Positions 45,137 to 53,033 of a stretch of DNA of 64,000 bases are shown in pieces. This DNA comes from an uncultured Paludibacter sp. (GTDB lineage Bacteria; Bacteroidota; Bacteroidia; Bacteroidales; Paludibacteraceae): contig CALCBD010000009.1 in NCBI GenBank assembly GCA_937897985.1, positions 79,894 through 143,893 on the forward strand, read 5' to 3'. Below the pieces are notes generated by a model. That model worked only from the letters and a program-made list of their open reading frames with translations, was not told the origin of the DNA and ran no database searches. Position numbers and translations under genes: made by a program. Within the stretch, counting starts at the first letter, position 1, and the number at the start of each line of letters is the position of its first letter.

Positions 45137-46084
45137 TTACAGCCACTTCTTCCGCTTGAAGTAGAAAAGAACAAAGCCCGAGAAAACAATCATCAACAGG
45201 ATTGAAATCGGGTAACCGTATTTCCAGTCGAGTTCGGGCAGGTGCTTGAAGTTCATACCATAAATACTTGCGATAAGCGTTGGTGGCATAAAGATAACCG
45301 ACACCACCGTAAAGATTTTGATAATTTTATTCTGTTGTAAATTAACCAAACCGAGGAAAGTATCCTGGAGATAATCCAGTCTGTCAAAACCAAAACGCGT
45401 ATATTCAAACAGTGAATTAATATCCTTGATAATCATGGTCAGTCGTGGCAATAAATCGGAAGGGAAAAACTCACACTTAAGCATATTTGAAACCACTCGC
45501 TGTTTGTCGATAATGTTCTGACGAATTATCATCACTTTTTCCTGTAAATCCTTGATTCTTATCAATATATCCTGATCCAGGTCATCGTCGGTATTCAAAG
45601 TTTTACTGAGGCTCGTAATTTGTTCAGTCGCATCTTCAATCATATCAGCGTCGTATTCCACACGTGTTTCGAGCAATGCCACCAACACATGATAACCAGA
45701 AGGAAAATTCCTTGAATTGGCAAAAATCTTTTTGATGGTTTCGTTAAACGATTTCAACTCAGTGTTACGCACCGATACAAGAATTCCGTTCTTAAGGATA
45801 AACGAAACCGGTTCCATAACATAATTTTCCTGCAGGAAATTGGAATTGGCTACAATACTGTCATCAGTTTGCATGTAGCGCGAACTCATTTCGATTTCTT
45901 CAATTTCTTCGTCTTCCTGTATATAAATTTTGAGGAATTGTTCCAGTTCAGTCTCAATGGCGTCGGACACATCGTTCAGGTCAATCCAGATTAAATCTTT
46001 AAGAGTTACCTTTTTGACCATATCCAGGCTCTTGGAAATTTTCAGTTTTCCTTCATCATGATAGAAAATTCTCAGTTCTGACAT
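45137..46084 (-). CDS. corA: CorA-type magnesium/cobalt transporter
   Basis: Pentameric channel for Mg2+ (also Co2+, Ni2+). Large cytoplasmic N-terminal domain, then two C-terminal transmembrane helices with the YGMNF signature between them, and a basic end (YFKRKKWL). 315 aa, typical. A strong ribosome-binding site (AAAGGAGA, 46091-46098) precedes the ATG. No metal-sensing leader was recognised. Cobalt uptake could be relevant to B12 but this is only a possibility. Confidence 0.95.
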   Translation of the reverse strand: MSELRIFYHDEGKLKISKSLDMVKKVTLKDLIWIDLNDVSDAIETELEQFLKIYIQEDEEIEEIEMSSRYMQTDDSIVANSNFLQENYVMEPVSFILKNGILVSVRNTELKSFNETIKKIFANSRNFPSGYHVLVALLETRVEYDADMIEDATEQITSLSKTLNTDDDLDQDILIRIKDLQEKVMIIRQNIIDKQRVVSNMLKCEFFPSDLLPRLTMIIKDINSLFEYTRFGFDRLDYLQDTFLGLVNLQQNKIIKIFTVVSVIFMPPTLIASIYGMNFKHLPELDWKYGYPISILLMIVFSGFVLFYFKRKKWL

Positions 46085-46185
46085 TTTTGCTCTCCTTTCT
46101 GTTTTCAGGGTATAAAAACAATTTAATAACGATAAAAAGTTGATTTGCTTTGCAAAAGAACCAAATTCACATTTTCGATAAAATG

Positions 46186-46965
46186 CTATTTTTGAATAGC
46201 AGCTTCAACACTGTTGGTCAAATCGATAAATGCAGCAACATCTAATCGTTCGGGGCGTAAGTCGAACAATGGATCGGCAAACATTGGGTTTCCCTTTTCA
46301 ACTAAGGGTAAAAGTGAATTTCGTAACGTTTTGCGTCGTTGATTAAAGGCTGTTTTCACCACCGTTTTGAACAATTGCTCATTGCAGTCAATTTTTGCAA
46401 CGTCATTGCGGGTAAGGCGAATAACAGCCGATTTGACCTTCGGAGGAGGGTCAAAAACATGCTCATGTACCGTGAAAAGATATTCGATTTTGAAATAAGC
46501 CTGCATCAAAACGCTTAAAATACCATAGGTTTTGCTACCTGCCGGTGCAGCCATTCGTTCGGCAACTTCCTTTTGAATCATGCCTACCAGACAGGGAATC
46601 GCTTCTTTGTTATCGAGCATTTTGAAAAAAATCTGACTCGAGATGTTATAGGGGAAATTTCCGATTATGCAGAATTTGTCTTTAAAAACGGCTTTCAAAT
46701 CCATTTTCAGAAAATCTGCTTCAATGACTTTTAATTGCGGAAAATGATGGTTGAGATATTCAACCGATTCGCTGTCTAATTCTACAGCTGTAAGGTCGAT
46801 AAGAGGATTTTGCAATAAAAACTGTGTAAGTACTCCGGTACCCGGACCGATTTCAAGAACGCAGGTATGGCTGTCGAGCGGCAGGCTCGCAGCTATACGA
46901 CGTGCTACTTCCAGATCGCGAAGGAAGTGCTGTCCCAAATGTTTTTTGGCACGTACTTGGGTCAT
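46186..46965 (-). CDS. rsmA: 16S rRNA dimethyladenosine transferase RsmA/KsgA
   Basis: Dimethylates the two adenines in helix 45 of 16S rRNA late in 30S assembly. 259 aa: AKKHLGQHFLRD, AdoMet-binding EIGPGTGVLT, GNFPYNISSQI (N-x-P-Y catalytic motif), FDPPPKVKSAVI and AFNQRRKTLRNSL. Housekeeping; divergent from gtrA with a 212-bp gap. Confidence 0.97.
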   Translation of the reverse strand: MTQVRAKKHLGQHFLRDLEVARRIAASLPLDSHTCVLEIGPGTGVLTQFLLQNPLIDLTAVELDSESVEYLNHHFPQLKVIEADFLKMDLKAVFKDKFCIIGNFPYNISSQIFFKMLDNKEAIPCLVGMIQKEVAERMAAPAGSKTYGILSVLMQAYFKIEYLFTVHEHVFDPPPKVKSAVIRLTRNDVAKIDCNEQLFKTVVKTAFNQRRKTLRNSLLPLVEKGNPMFADPLFDLRPERLDVAAFIDLTNSVEAAIQK

Positions 46966-47177
46966 AACTATGATAGTCGTCGGGCATAAGAGTTCTTAAT
47001 TGTAAAAAAAAACAAAATGTTATATTACAAAAATGCAAAATGTAAATTTACTTATATTATCTTTGTCGGAAAGATTGGGTAAATCTCATAAGGCGCACAA
47101 AAGTAACGAAAATACTTTAATTATCCTACTCAAATCAAATCGAACAACAATAAAAAAACCAATTCTGCTGTTTTAGC

Positions 47178-47693
47178 ATGAGAAAATTACTGGTAATGAC
47201 AGGTCGGTGGATAACGATAATCATTGATTTTTTCTATCCTCCGTTTCGCAAATACATGACTTTGCAGTTTTTCCGCTATGCAGTCACAGGTGTTGCCAAT
47301 TTACTGTTCGATTGGTTCATGTATTTCTTTATTTTCAACTTTGTGCTCGAAAAGCGAATGTTGTTCCTTGGCTTTATTACTTTAAGTTCCCACATCGCAA
47401 CACTGGCTGTCAAATTCCCGATTACACTCACTTCAGGTTTTTTACTTCAAAAATATGTTACTTTCAGCGATTCGCTCAACAAAGGCCGCGAACAGCTTTT
47501 CAGGTATTACCTCATTGCCTTTGTCAATCTGGGATTGAATTACGTCGGTTTAAAGTTGCTGGTTGATGGATTACATTTCTTCCCGTCAATAGCCAACATA
47601 ATTCTATCTGTCTTAATTACAATTTTCAGTTATATCTCGCAGAAAAAGTTCACTTTCAAATTGCCCGATCCGGACAAAAAGTCTGATAAGTAA
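47178..47693 (+). CDS. GtrA family membrane protein
   Basis: 171 residues with four transmembrane helices and the GtrA features RYAVTGVANLLFDW and FLLQKYVTFSD. GtrA proteins are small flippase-like proteins for polyprenyl-linked sugars in cell-wall or O-antigen modification. The flippase-like gene follows after 28 bp and the two should act together. A TATCTTTG element at 47058-47065 could be the promoter's -7 box. Confidence 0.9.
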   Translation: MRKLLVMTGRWITIIIDFFYPPFRKYMTLQFFRYAVTGVANLLFDWFMYFFIFNFVLEKRMLFLGFITLSSHIATLAVKFPITLTSGFLLQKYVTFSDSLNKGREQLFRYYLIAFVNLGLNYVGLKLLVDGLHFFPSIANIILSVLITIFSYISQKKFTFKLPDPDKKSDK

Positions 47694-47721
47694 TTCATAT
47701 TCTATTATCGACCGGATCAGT

Positions 47722-48687
47722 ATGAACAAAGTTTTTAGTTTGAAGAGTCGTGGAATTTTATTCAACAGGCAATTTGTAATTACACTGAAGTGGTTGATAA
47801 TGATTTCAGCCTGTGTTTATCTCGGGTATGTACTTATTCGATTTGACCATTACAACCAGCTTTGGAGATATTTCCGGGAAATGTCGCCGGTGAAGTTATT
47901 ATGGCTTGCTTTGGTGCTCATATTACTCCCTGTCAATTTATTTCTGGAATCCTGTAAATGGAAACTGCTGGTTTCAAAAACAGAAATTATTTCCGCCCGA
48001 ACCGCCTTCAAAGCCGTGTTGGCAGGTTTTTCGACAGGCTTTATAACTCCTAACAGAACAGGCGAATTTGCAGGAAGGGTATTATATCTCGAAAAAAGCA
48101 ATCGCAGTGCAGGAGTTTTTTACGCAGTATTGAACAGTCTTACCCAAAATCTGGTGCTGGCTTTCGCAGGGCTCCCATCTGCATTGTATTTTTTTCTTTT
48201 TATCAATCAGGATAACCCGCTGAACTACGGATATTATTTGATTTTCGTTACATTTACCGCCATATCATTAGTTATTCTGTATTTTTTGATACCTTTTTTT
48301 GCCCGAATGAAATTCTGGAAACGTGTCATCACATTTTCCGACGAAATCAGGGCATTTCGATTCCACGACTTATTCCGGACATTAATTATTTCGTTGTTCC
48401 GTTATCTTGTTTTTTGCTCTCAGTTTTACGCCATGTTGCTGTTTTTCGGAATCGACATTGAACCATGGCAGGCATTGATTGCCATTCCGGCCAACTACCT
48501 TTTCGTTACCTTTACTCCATCGCTTGCTTTTTCCGAGGCTGCCATTCGAACTTCGTACGCAGTCATTTTTATCGGTGCTTTCTCAACTCAACTGGCAGGA
48601 ATTGCTTTTGCGGGAGCAACATTGTGGTTCATCAACTTCGGAGTTCCTGTGTTACTCGGATTACATTATATCGTTCAAAAAAACTGA
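47722..48687 (+). CDS. Flippase-like integral membrane protein (UPF0104 / LPG-synthase TM family)
   Basis: 321 residues with about eight transmembrane helices. Family marks: FKAVLAGFSTGFITPNRTGEFAGR and the late SEAAIRTSYAVIF-like and TLWFINFGVPVLLG segments. Members move or handle glycolipids across the inner membrane. No synthase domain is attached. Forms an operon with gtrA. Substrate unknown. Confidence 0.82.
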   Translation: MNKVFSLKSRGILFNRQFVITLKWLIMISACVYLGYVLIRFDHYNQLWRYFREMSPVKLLWLALVLILLPVNLFLESCKWKLLVSKTEIISARTAFKAVLAGFSTGFITPNRTGEFAGRVLYLEKSNRSAGVFYAVLNSLTQNLVLAFAGLPSALYFFLFINQDNPLNYGYYLIFVTFTAISLVILYFLIPFFARMKFWKRVITFSDEIRAFRFHDLFRTLIISLFRYLVFCSQFYAMLLFFGIDIEPWQALIAIPANYLFVTFTPSLAFSEAAIRTSYAVIFIGAFSTQLAGIAFAGATLWFINFGVPVLLGLHYIVQKN

Positions 48688-48739
48688 GCAGGAATTTAGT
48701 GCAGACTGTTAGTTCAAAAAACTTTGATACAGGTGGGTA

Positions 48740-48871
48740 AGTGGAGTTCAGATTTAAATTTCGGGAGTCATACAAACTTAACATGACCCTATAAAATGCG
48801 AATGGTAGCTTAGTCTCACGACTATCTACCAATCTTTTATTAACCTTAAATCTAATACTATGAAAAAATCA
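48740..48871 (-). ncRNA. Candidate structured RNA with its own promoter
   Basis: No gene fills the 333 bp between the flippase gene (+) and argC (-), but a full consensus promoter (48877-48907) drives transcription leftward. The predicted RNA has an outer helix of 10 bp (48846-48855 with 48748-48757). Inside is a hairpin with TGGTAG/CTACCA and TAGTC/GACTA stems closed by a GTGA loop (48803-48831), and a second hairpin of GGG-TCAT with ATGA-CCC (48763-48789). No start codon with a reasonable frame follows on that strand, and the next gene in that direction is on the other strand. I cannot name an Rfam family. The 3' end is not defined; no clear terminator was found. Confidence 0.6.
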
Positions 48872-48876
48872 CGATG

Positions 48877-48907
48877 CAAAGATACGGCAATATTGAGTAC
48901 AATGCAA
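48877..48907 (-). promoter_or_regulatory. Consensus promoter of the candidate RNA
   Basis: On the minus strand TTG (48905-48907, in TTTTTG), 20 bp, TATCTTTG (48877-48884). Start expected near 48871. It does not point at any protein gene on its strand. Confidence 0.75.
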
Positions 48908-49020
48908 AAATTTTCGTAATATTTTACCTAAAAATGTGCTTTATAACATATTTTTAAAGTGCGATCAGATTTTCTTTCCTTTTCAATCTTAATTTTATAT
49001 GTTTTAACATAAAAATACTG

Positions 49021-49995
49021 TCAAAAACCAATCGCCTTCAGACCAAGTCCGGCTTTTTCATCGAGTCCGAACATAATATTCATATTTTGAACAGCCTGCC
49101 CCGACGCCCCTTTCAGCAGGTTATCAATCATCGAAACAATCAAAAGGTACTCACCGTGTTTCTCAGTATAAACGATGGCCTTATTGGTATTCACCACCTG
49201 TTTCATATCCGGATTCTTATCCACCACAAATGTAAAAGCGGCATTTTTATAGAAATCCGAGTACAATGCAGCAGCTTCGTCAGCACTTAAATCACATTTG
49301 GTATATGCAGTTGCAAAAATCCCGCGTGAGAAATTTCCGCGCACAGGTATAAAGTTGAGTGCATTTCCGAAAGCAGGCTGAAGCTGATAAATCGACTGTC
49401 CGATTTCCTCTAAGTGCTGATGTTCAAATGCTTTGTATACCGAGATATTATTATTGCGCCAGCTGAAATGAGTTGTTGCACCGGGCTTTACACCGGCTCC
49501 AGTCGAACCTGTGATGGCATTAACATGAATGTCGTCGGTAAGCAAACCGGCAGCAGCCAGGGGCAATACAGCCAATTGAATACAGGTAGCAAAACAACCC
49601 GGATTGGCTATGTGCTGAGCCTTTGAAATCGCGTTGCGGTTAAGTTCGGGCAAGCCATATATAAAATCATGATCGGGACGGATTTTTCTGAAGTCGGTCG
49701 AGAGATCAATTATTTTCACATTAGCCGGCACCTTGTTTTCGTCCAAAAATTTGCGACTATCTCCGTGAGCCGAACACAGAAAAAGAACATCTATCTTTTC
49801 CAAAGGAAGGTCGGAAGTGAAAACAAGGTCAGTTTCGCCCACCAATCCTCCATGAACCGAAGTAATACGGTTTCCGGAATTACTACTGCTGTTTACAAAT
49901 ATAATTTCGACATTGGGATGATAAACCAGAATTCTGATTAATTCACCTGCAGTATAACCTGCACCACCCACAATTCCTGCTTTAATTTCTTTCAT
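49021..49995 (-). CDS. argC: N-acetyl-gamma-glutamyl-phosphate reductase
   Basis: NADPH-dependent third step of arginine synthesis, giving N-acetylglutamate semialdehyde (or the succinylated form used by some Bacteroidetes). 324 aa: GIVGGAGYTAGELIRIL dinucleotide-binding start, DLSTDFR, YGLPELNR, catalytic Cys in NPGCFATC and GSTGAGVKP. The C-terminal half is complete. Other arg genes are not in the window, and the gene stands alone. Confidence 0.96.
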   Translation of the reverse strand: MKEIKAGIVGGAGYTAGELIRILVYHPNVEIIFVNSSSNSGNRITSVHGGLVGETDLVFTSDLPLEKIDVLFLCSAHGDSRKFLDENKVPANVKIIDLSTDFRKIRPDHDFIYGLPELNRNAISKAQHIANPGCFATCIQLAVLPLAAAGLLTDDIHVNAITGSTGAGVKPGATTHFSWRNNNISVYKAFEHQHLEEIGQSIYQLQPAFGNALNFIPVRGNFSRGIFATAYTKCDLSADEAAALYSDFYKNAAFTFVVDKNPDMKQVVNTNKAIVYTEKHGEYLLIVSMIDNLLKGASGQAVQNMNIMFGLDEKAGLGLKAIGF

Positions 49996-50271
49996 AATGT
50001 TTAAAAAGGATTATATAAGTTTGATGATTTTTGAAAATATTTCTTGAACGCTAAGAACGTATGTCTCAAAGCTGCAAAGAAAAACTTTGCTTACTTTCCC
50101 GGCAAGTCAGGCGACAGAGCTGGGCGGCGGATATTTGATGATATTAAATCTGTATATTTTGCTTCGCGTCCTGTGCGTTTATCTCTATCTATCAGGAAAT
50201 TCACTAACTTATATTATGTGTAATTATTATTCAGTCTGCTAAAAAAATCTAAAACATCCGGTTAACGGATA

Positions 50272-50304
50272 TAAAAAAACCGGGATTAATTGTAATTTGT
50301 CCCG
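50272..50304 (-). terminator. Terminator downstream of the Lys-rich gene
   Basis: On the minus strand CGGGA pairs with TCCCG across a 14-base loop, followed by GTTTTTTT. It lies about 195 bp after the stop codon of the Lys-rich gene. Confidence 0.6.
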
Positions 50305-50321
50305 TAAAGCGGTTATGCGTC

Positions 50322-50369
50322 TGTATCAGCATCAATGCAGGAAGTTACTGAATAGCATTCATTGATACA
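50322..50369 (-). other. Long hairpin in the 3' tail of the Lys-rich gene
   Basis: TGTATCA (50322-50328) pairs with TGATACA (50363-50369), and AATGC with GCATT inside. With the terminator it gives the transcript a structured end. Confidence 0.5.
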
Positions 50370-50498
50370 AGGGCTGAATTGTTTGCCTGTATTTCGGTTC
50401 GACACAGCAAAAGTCAACAGAACCACATACGTAATAACATGCAGTTGCTGACTTTCTGAAAAAAGAAAAATTCTGAGTTGATAAAAATCAACCGGATA

Positions 50499-50609
50499 CT
50501 AATCGTATTTACTCTTTAATTTCTTTTCTCTTTTTTCTTCTTTCTTTTCTTTTGCAGTTTTCAAAGGCTCTTTTTTTACGTCCTTTTTTGTGTCTTTGGA
50601 TTTTGACAT
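50499..50609 (-). CDS. 36-residue Lys-rich small protein
   Basis: ATG at 50609, 36 codons, stop at 50499. About 42 % lysine plus several Glu; the sequence begins SKSKDTKKDVKKEP and continues KTAKEKKEEK, then REKKLKSKYD. Predicted a charged helix without a hydrophobic core, probably binding nucleic acid. No family is recognised with confidence, although small basic proteins of this kind occur in the phylum. Coding is supported by a perfect promoter (TTG-N19-TACCTTTG) whose start would be about 26 bases before the ATG. Confidence 0.7.
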   Translation of the reverse strand: MSKSKDTKKDVKKEPLKTAKEKKEEKREKKLKSKYD

Positions 50610-50640
50610 AACCACTTTAATTAAATGATTTTAATACCCG

Positions 50641-50670
50641 CAAAGGTAATCAATAGAATGGTCATTACAA
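50641..50670 (-). promoter_or_regulatory. Consensus promoter of the Lys-rich gene
   Basis: On the minus strand TTG (50668-50670), 19 bp, TACCTTTG (50641-50648). Confidence 0.78.
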
Positions 50671-50730
50671 AAGAATAACTGAAAAATTCGCAGGAGGGAA
50701 ATCATCTCCGGCATTAAACCGGAATTTAAT

Positions 50731-50997
50731 TCAAAAGCAGGTAAGCATCAGGTAATAAGCAGCCAACCACCAAATCAGCAACAACCATGTCCAGATTTTA
50801 AAATTGAATTTTTTATTTTTATGTTTTAAAATATATGTAAGTATATAGATGGCAAATACCCCGCCGGCTAATTCAAGTAAATGCAACAGGTATTCAGGAA
50901 TCCGGCGGTGTTTGCTTTTTGAAGCTTTCTTATCATAAGTAAAAACAATACCACTCACTAAATTGATAAATACTAAATACAATTGGATAAAAATCAT
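50731..50997 (-). CDS. DUF1294 small membrane protein
   Basis: 88 residues with about three hydrophobic segments and the DUF1294 pattern: YDKKASKSKHRRIPEYLLHLLELAGG, then a hydrophobic end WTWLLLIWWLAAYYLML. Function of the family is unknown. It lies 121 bp upstream of the Lys-rich gene, which has its own promoter. Confidence 0.82.
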   Translation of the reverse strand: MIFIQLYLVFINLVSGIVFTYDKKASKSKHRRIPEYLLHLLELAGGVFAIYILTYILKHKNKKFNFKIWTWLLLIWWLAAYYLMLTCF

Positions 50998-51144
50998 GAT
51001 AATAAAAATTGTTGTGTTAATTTCATTTATTTATTTTGATTTAATGGTTGAACCCTAAAAAGGGCAAAACAACTATTCAAAGTTTCGTCGCGAAACAAAC
51101 ACAAAAATGTCAACATCTATCCGGCAGGTTATTATCCTGAAGAT

Positions 51145-51822
51145 TTACTCTTCAAGCAAATCGGGTCGGAGCAATTTAGTTCTTTCTACTGACTGATTAT
51201 GATTCCATTCATCAACCTTTGCCTGATGTCCCGAAAGCAAAATGTCAGGCACTTTCCACCCTTTATATTCTGCCGGTCGGGTATAAACCGGCGGTGCAAG
51301 TAAATTGTCCTGAAAAGAATCCGACAATGCCGATTGTTCGTCGCCAATAGCTCCCGGCAGAAGCCTTACGATTGCATCGGCCATCAAAGCTGCCGGCAAC
51401 TCACCTCCGGTGAGTACAAAATCGCCTATGCTGATTTCCTTAGTAATCAGATGTTCACGCACCCTGTGATCAACTCCCTTATAATGACCACAAAGGATGA
51501 TCAGGTTTTCAGAAAGTGAATAACGATTGGCCATTTTCTGGCTAAACTTTTCGCCATCAGGTGAAGTGTAAATCACCTCATCATAGTTTCGTTCACTTTT
51601 GAGTTTTGAAATTATCCTGTCGATAGGTTCAATTTGCATCACCATACCGGCTCCAAATCCAAATGCATAATCATCAACCCTACGGTGCTTATTGGTCGTA
51701 TATTCCCGCAAATTATGAACTACAATATCCACCAGTCCTTTTTCTCTGGCACGTTTAACTATTGAATAATTCAACGGACTATCCAACAATTCGGGAACAG
51801 CTGAAATAATATCTATACGCAT
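51145..51822 (-). CDS. trmD: tRNA (guanine37-N1)-methyltransferase
   Basis: Methylates G37 of tRNAs to prevent frameshifting. 225 aa from the ATG at 51822 (MRIDIISAVPELL, the normal start; the frame is open 13 codons upstream). Knot-fold motifs: DDYAFGFGAGMVM, CGHYKGVDHRV, IGDFVLTGGE and RPAEYKGWKVPDILLSGHQAKVDEW. Not in an rpsP-rimM-trmD-rplS operon here. A TACCTTTG -7 element lies at 51898-51905. Confidence 0.97.
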   Translation of the reverse strand: MRIDIISAVPELLDSPLNYSIVKRAREKGLVDIVVHNLREYTTNKHRRVDDYAFGFGAGMVMQIEPIDRIISKLKSERNYDEVIYTSPDGEKFSQKMANRYSLSENLIILCGHYKGVDHRVREHLITKEISIGDFVLTGGELPAALMADAIVRLLPGAIGDEQSALSDSFQDNLLAPPVYTRPAEYKGWKVPDILLSGHQAKVDEWNHNQSVERTKLLRPDLLEE

Positions 51823-51897
51823 TCTGTCAATAAAAAAAATAAACTCAATTCTGAAATCCAATCATTTATTAACCGGACCAAAATAAATAGAAGTCTG

Positions 51898-51905
51898 CAA
51901 AGGTA
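51898..51905 (-). promoter_or_regulatory. -7 element of the trmD promoter
   Basis: TACCTTTG on the minus strand, about 75 bases before the ATG. No TTG at the right distance. Confidence 0.45.
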
Positions 51906-52406
51906 TATAAATATCGACAAAACAGCTGCCCTTCTGATATGGTATTTCAGTTTTAAACACATTAATATTCAAAATTATTCTCTCCGTTGGTTTTATACGG
52001 AATCGAATTTTCTTCAAACTATTTTTTTATTAATGATGCTAAAATGTAATAAATATCACAATATCAGAGAATAAATCCATTCAAAAATAATCATTTTTTT
52101 CAAACAAACGACAAAATCCGAACAAAAGAGCAACTTTTGCCTGAATTCAACAACAATTTCCATTTTCAATTACATATTATGCAAAACTTTCAACTTATTG
52201 TGACATTAAAATTACAAAACAAATTCTCTTAACGTAGTTAAAATTATTGTCAGCGTAATAAATTTAACAACTCTGAGTTTACTAAAAGAAACAAATTGTT
52301 TTACACAACTGCCGGAATTGGGGTTTTTGATTAATTTCAAAAAATTCATTCTGAAAAAAACAGTTGAAATAAAACAAACCGAATCAGATAAGTGCGATAA
52401 AAATGA
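51906..52406. other. AT-rich divergent gap trmD / lipocalin
   Basis: About 500 bp, poor in GC. Open frames here are short and antisense-like; no repeat, RNA or gene is supported. Confidence 0.5.
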
Positions 52407-52436
52407 TTGATGTTTTACCGAAATAATGTACATTTG
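52407..52436 (+). promoter_or_regulatory. Consensus promoter of the lipocalin gene
   Basis: TTG (52407-52409), 19 bp, TACATTTG (52429-52436); start near 52441, about 17 bases before the ATG. Confidence 0.75.
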
Positions 52437-52457
52437 CAAATATAAATATCAACTAAG

Positions 52458-52985
52458 ATGGTTTCAAAATTTAAGTTGCTTACGATTTTATTAATCATTA
52501 CAGGTATGAACGCATGTGGAAAATCACCGGATGGCCGGTTTCAGGTGGTCGAATCGTTCGACGTAAACCGATATACAGGCAAATGGTATGAAATCGCCCG
52601 TTTCGATTTCCGTTTTGAGCGAAATCTGGACCATACCACCGCCACTTACAGTTTGAATGAAAACGGCACCATCAGAGTGCTCAACGAAGGTTATAATTAC
52701 AAAACCGGTAAACACAAACAAGCCGTGGGAAAAGCAAAATTTGCAGGCGACAAAACCAAAGCCGCACTGAAAGTATCATTTTTCGGACCTTTTTATGCTG
52801 CTTACAACGTCATTGCACTTGACAGCGATTACAAATATGCATTAGTCGTTGGCGAAAACCTGAATTATATGTGGATACTCTCGCGTGAAAAAACCATACC
52901 CGTTGAAATTAAGCAAAATTACCTGCAGATTGCACGTGAGGCCGGTTTCAGAGTCGATCAGCTGATATGGGTAAATCAGAATTAA
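52458..52985 (+). CDS. Bacterial lipocalin (Blc-like lipoprotein)
   Basis: 175 residues. Lipoprotein signal ends MNAC. The lipocalin barrel has the first signature RYTGKWYEIARFDFRFERNL and later FFGPFYAAYNVIALD and YALVVGENLNYMWILSRE, followed by the C-terminal helix. Blc-type proteins bind lysophospholipids or fatty acids at the outer membrane and are often stress-induced. Followed after 48 bp by the S9 peptidase gene, so the two may share a transcript. Confidence 0.92.
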   Translation: MVSKFKLLTILLIITGMNACGKSPDGRFQVVESFDVNRYTGKWYEIARFDFRFERNLDHTTATYSLNENGTIRVLNEGYNYKTGKHKQAVGKAKFAGDKTKAALKVSFFGPFYAAYNVIALDSDYKYALVVGENLNYMWILSREKTIPVEIKQNYLQIAREAGFRVDQLIWVNQN

Positions 52986-53033
52986 ATCAGATTTGGAAAA
53001 ACATAAATATTAAAGTCAAAGAATAAAAAACAA

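Larger units (their letters stand above)
49996..50498. other. Intergenic stretch with a degenerate dispersed repeat and a structured RNA tail
   Basis: From about 50042 to 50185 the DNA has words such as ACGCTAAGAACG, CAAAG repeats and TTCGCGTCCTGTGCGTTT, resembling decayed copies of a dispersed intergenic repeat, plus a GC-rich core near 50100-50145. From 50272 to 50498 lie the terminator and the 3' tail of the Lys-rich gene. Confidence 0.45.

Noticed and set aside
48860..48919. 19-codon plus-strand open frame starting MKKSRC
   Set aside because: It overlaps the minus-strand promoter of the candidate RNA. It could be the remnant of a secreted-protein start, but the promoter and helices on the other strand explain the conserved-looking bases better.
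52212..52439. 75-residue minus-strand open frame
   Set aside because: Lies in an AT-rich gap and overlaps the lipocalin promoter; low-complexity translation and no family.
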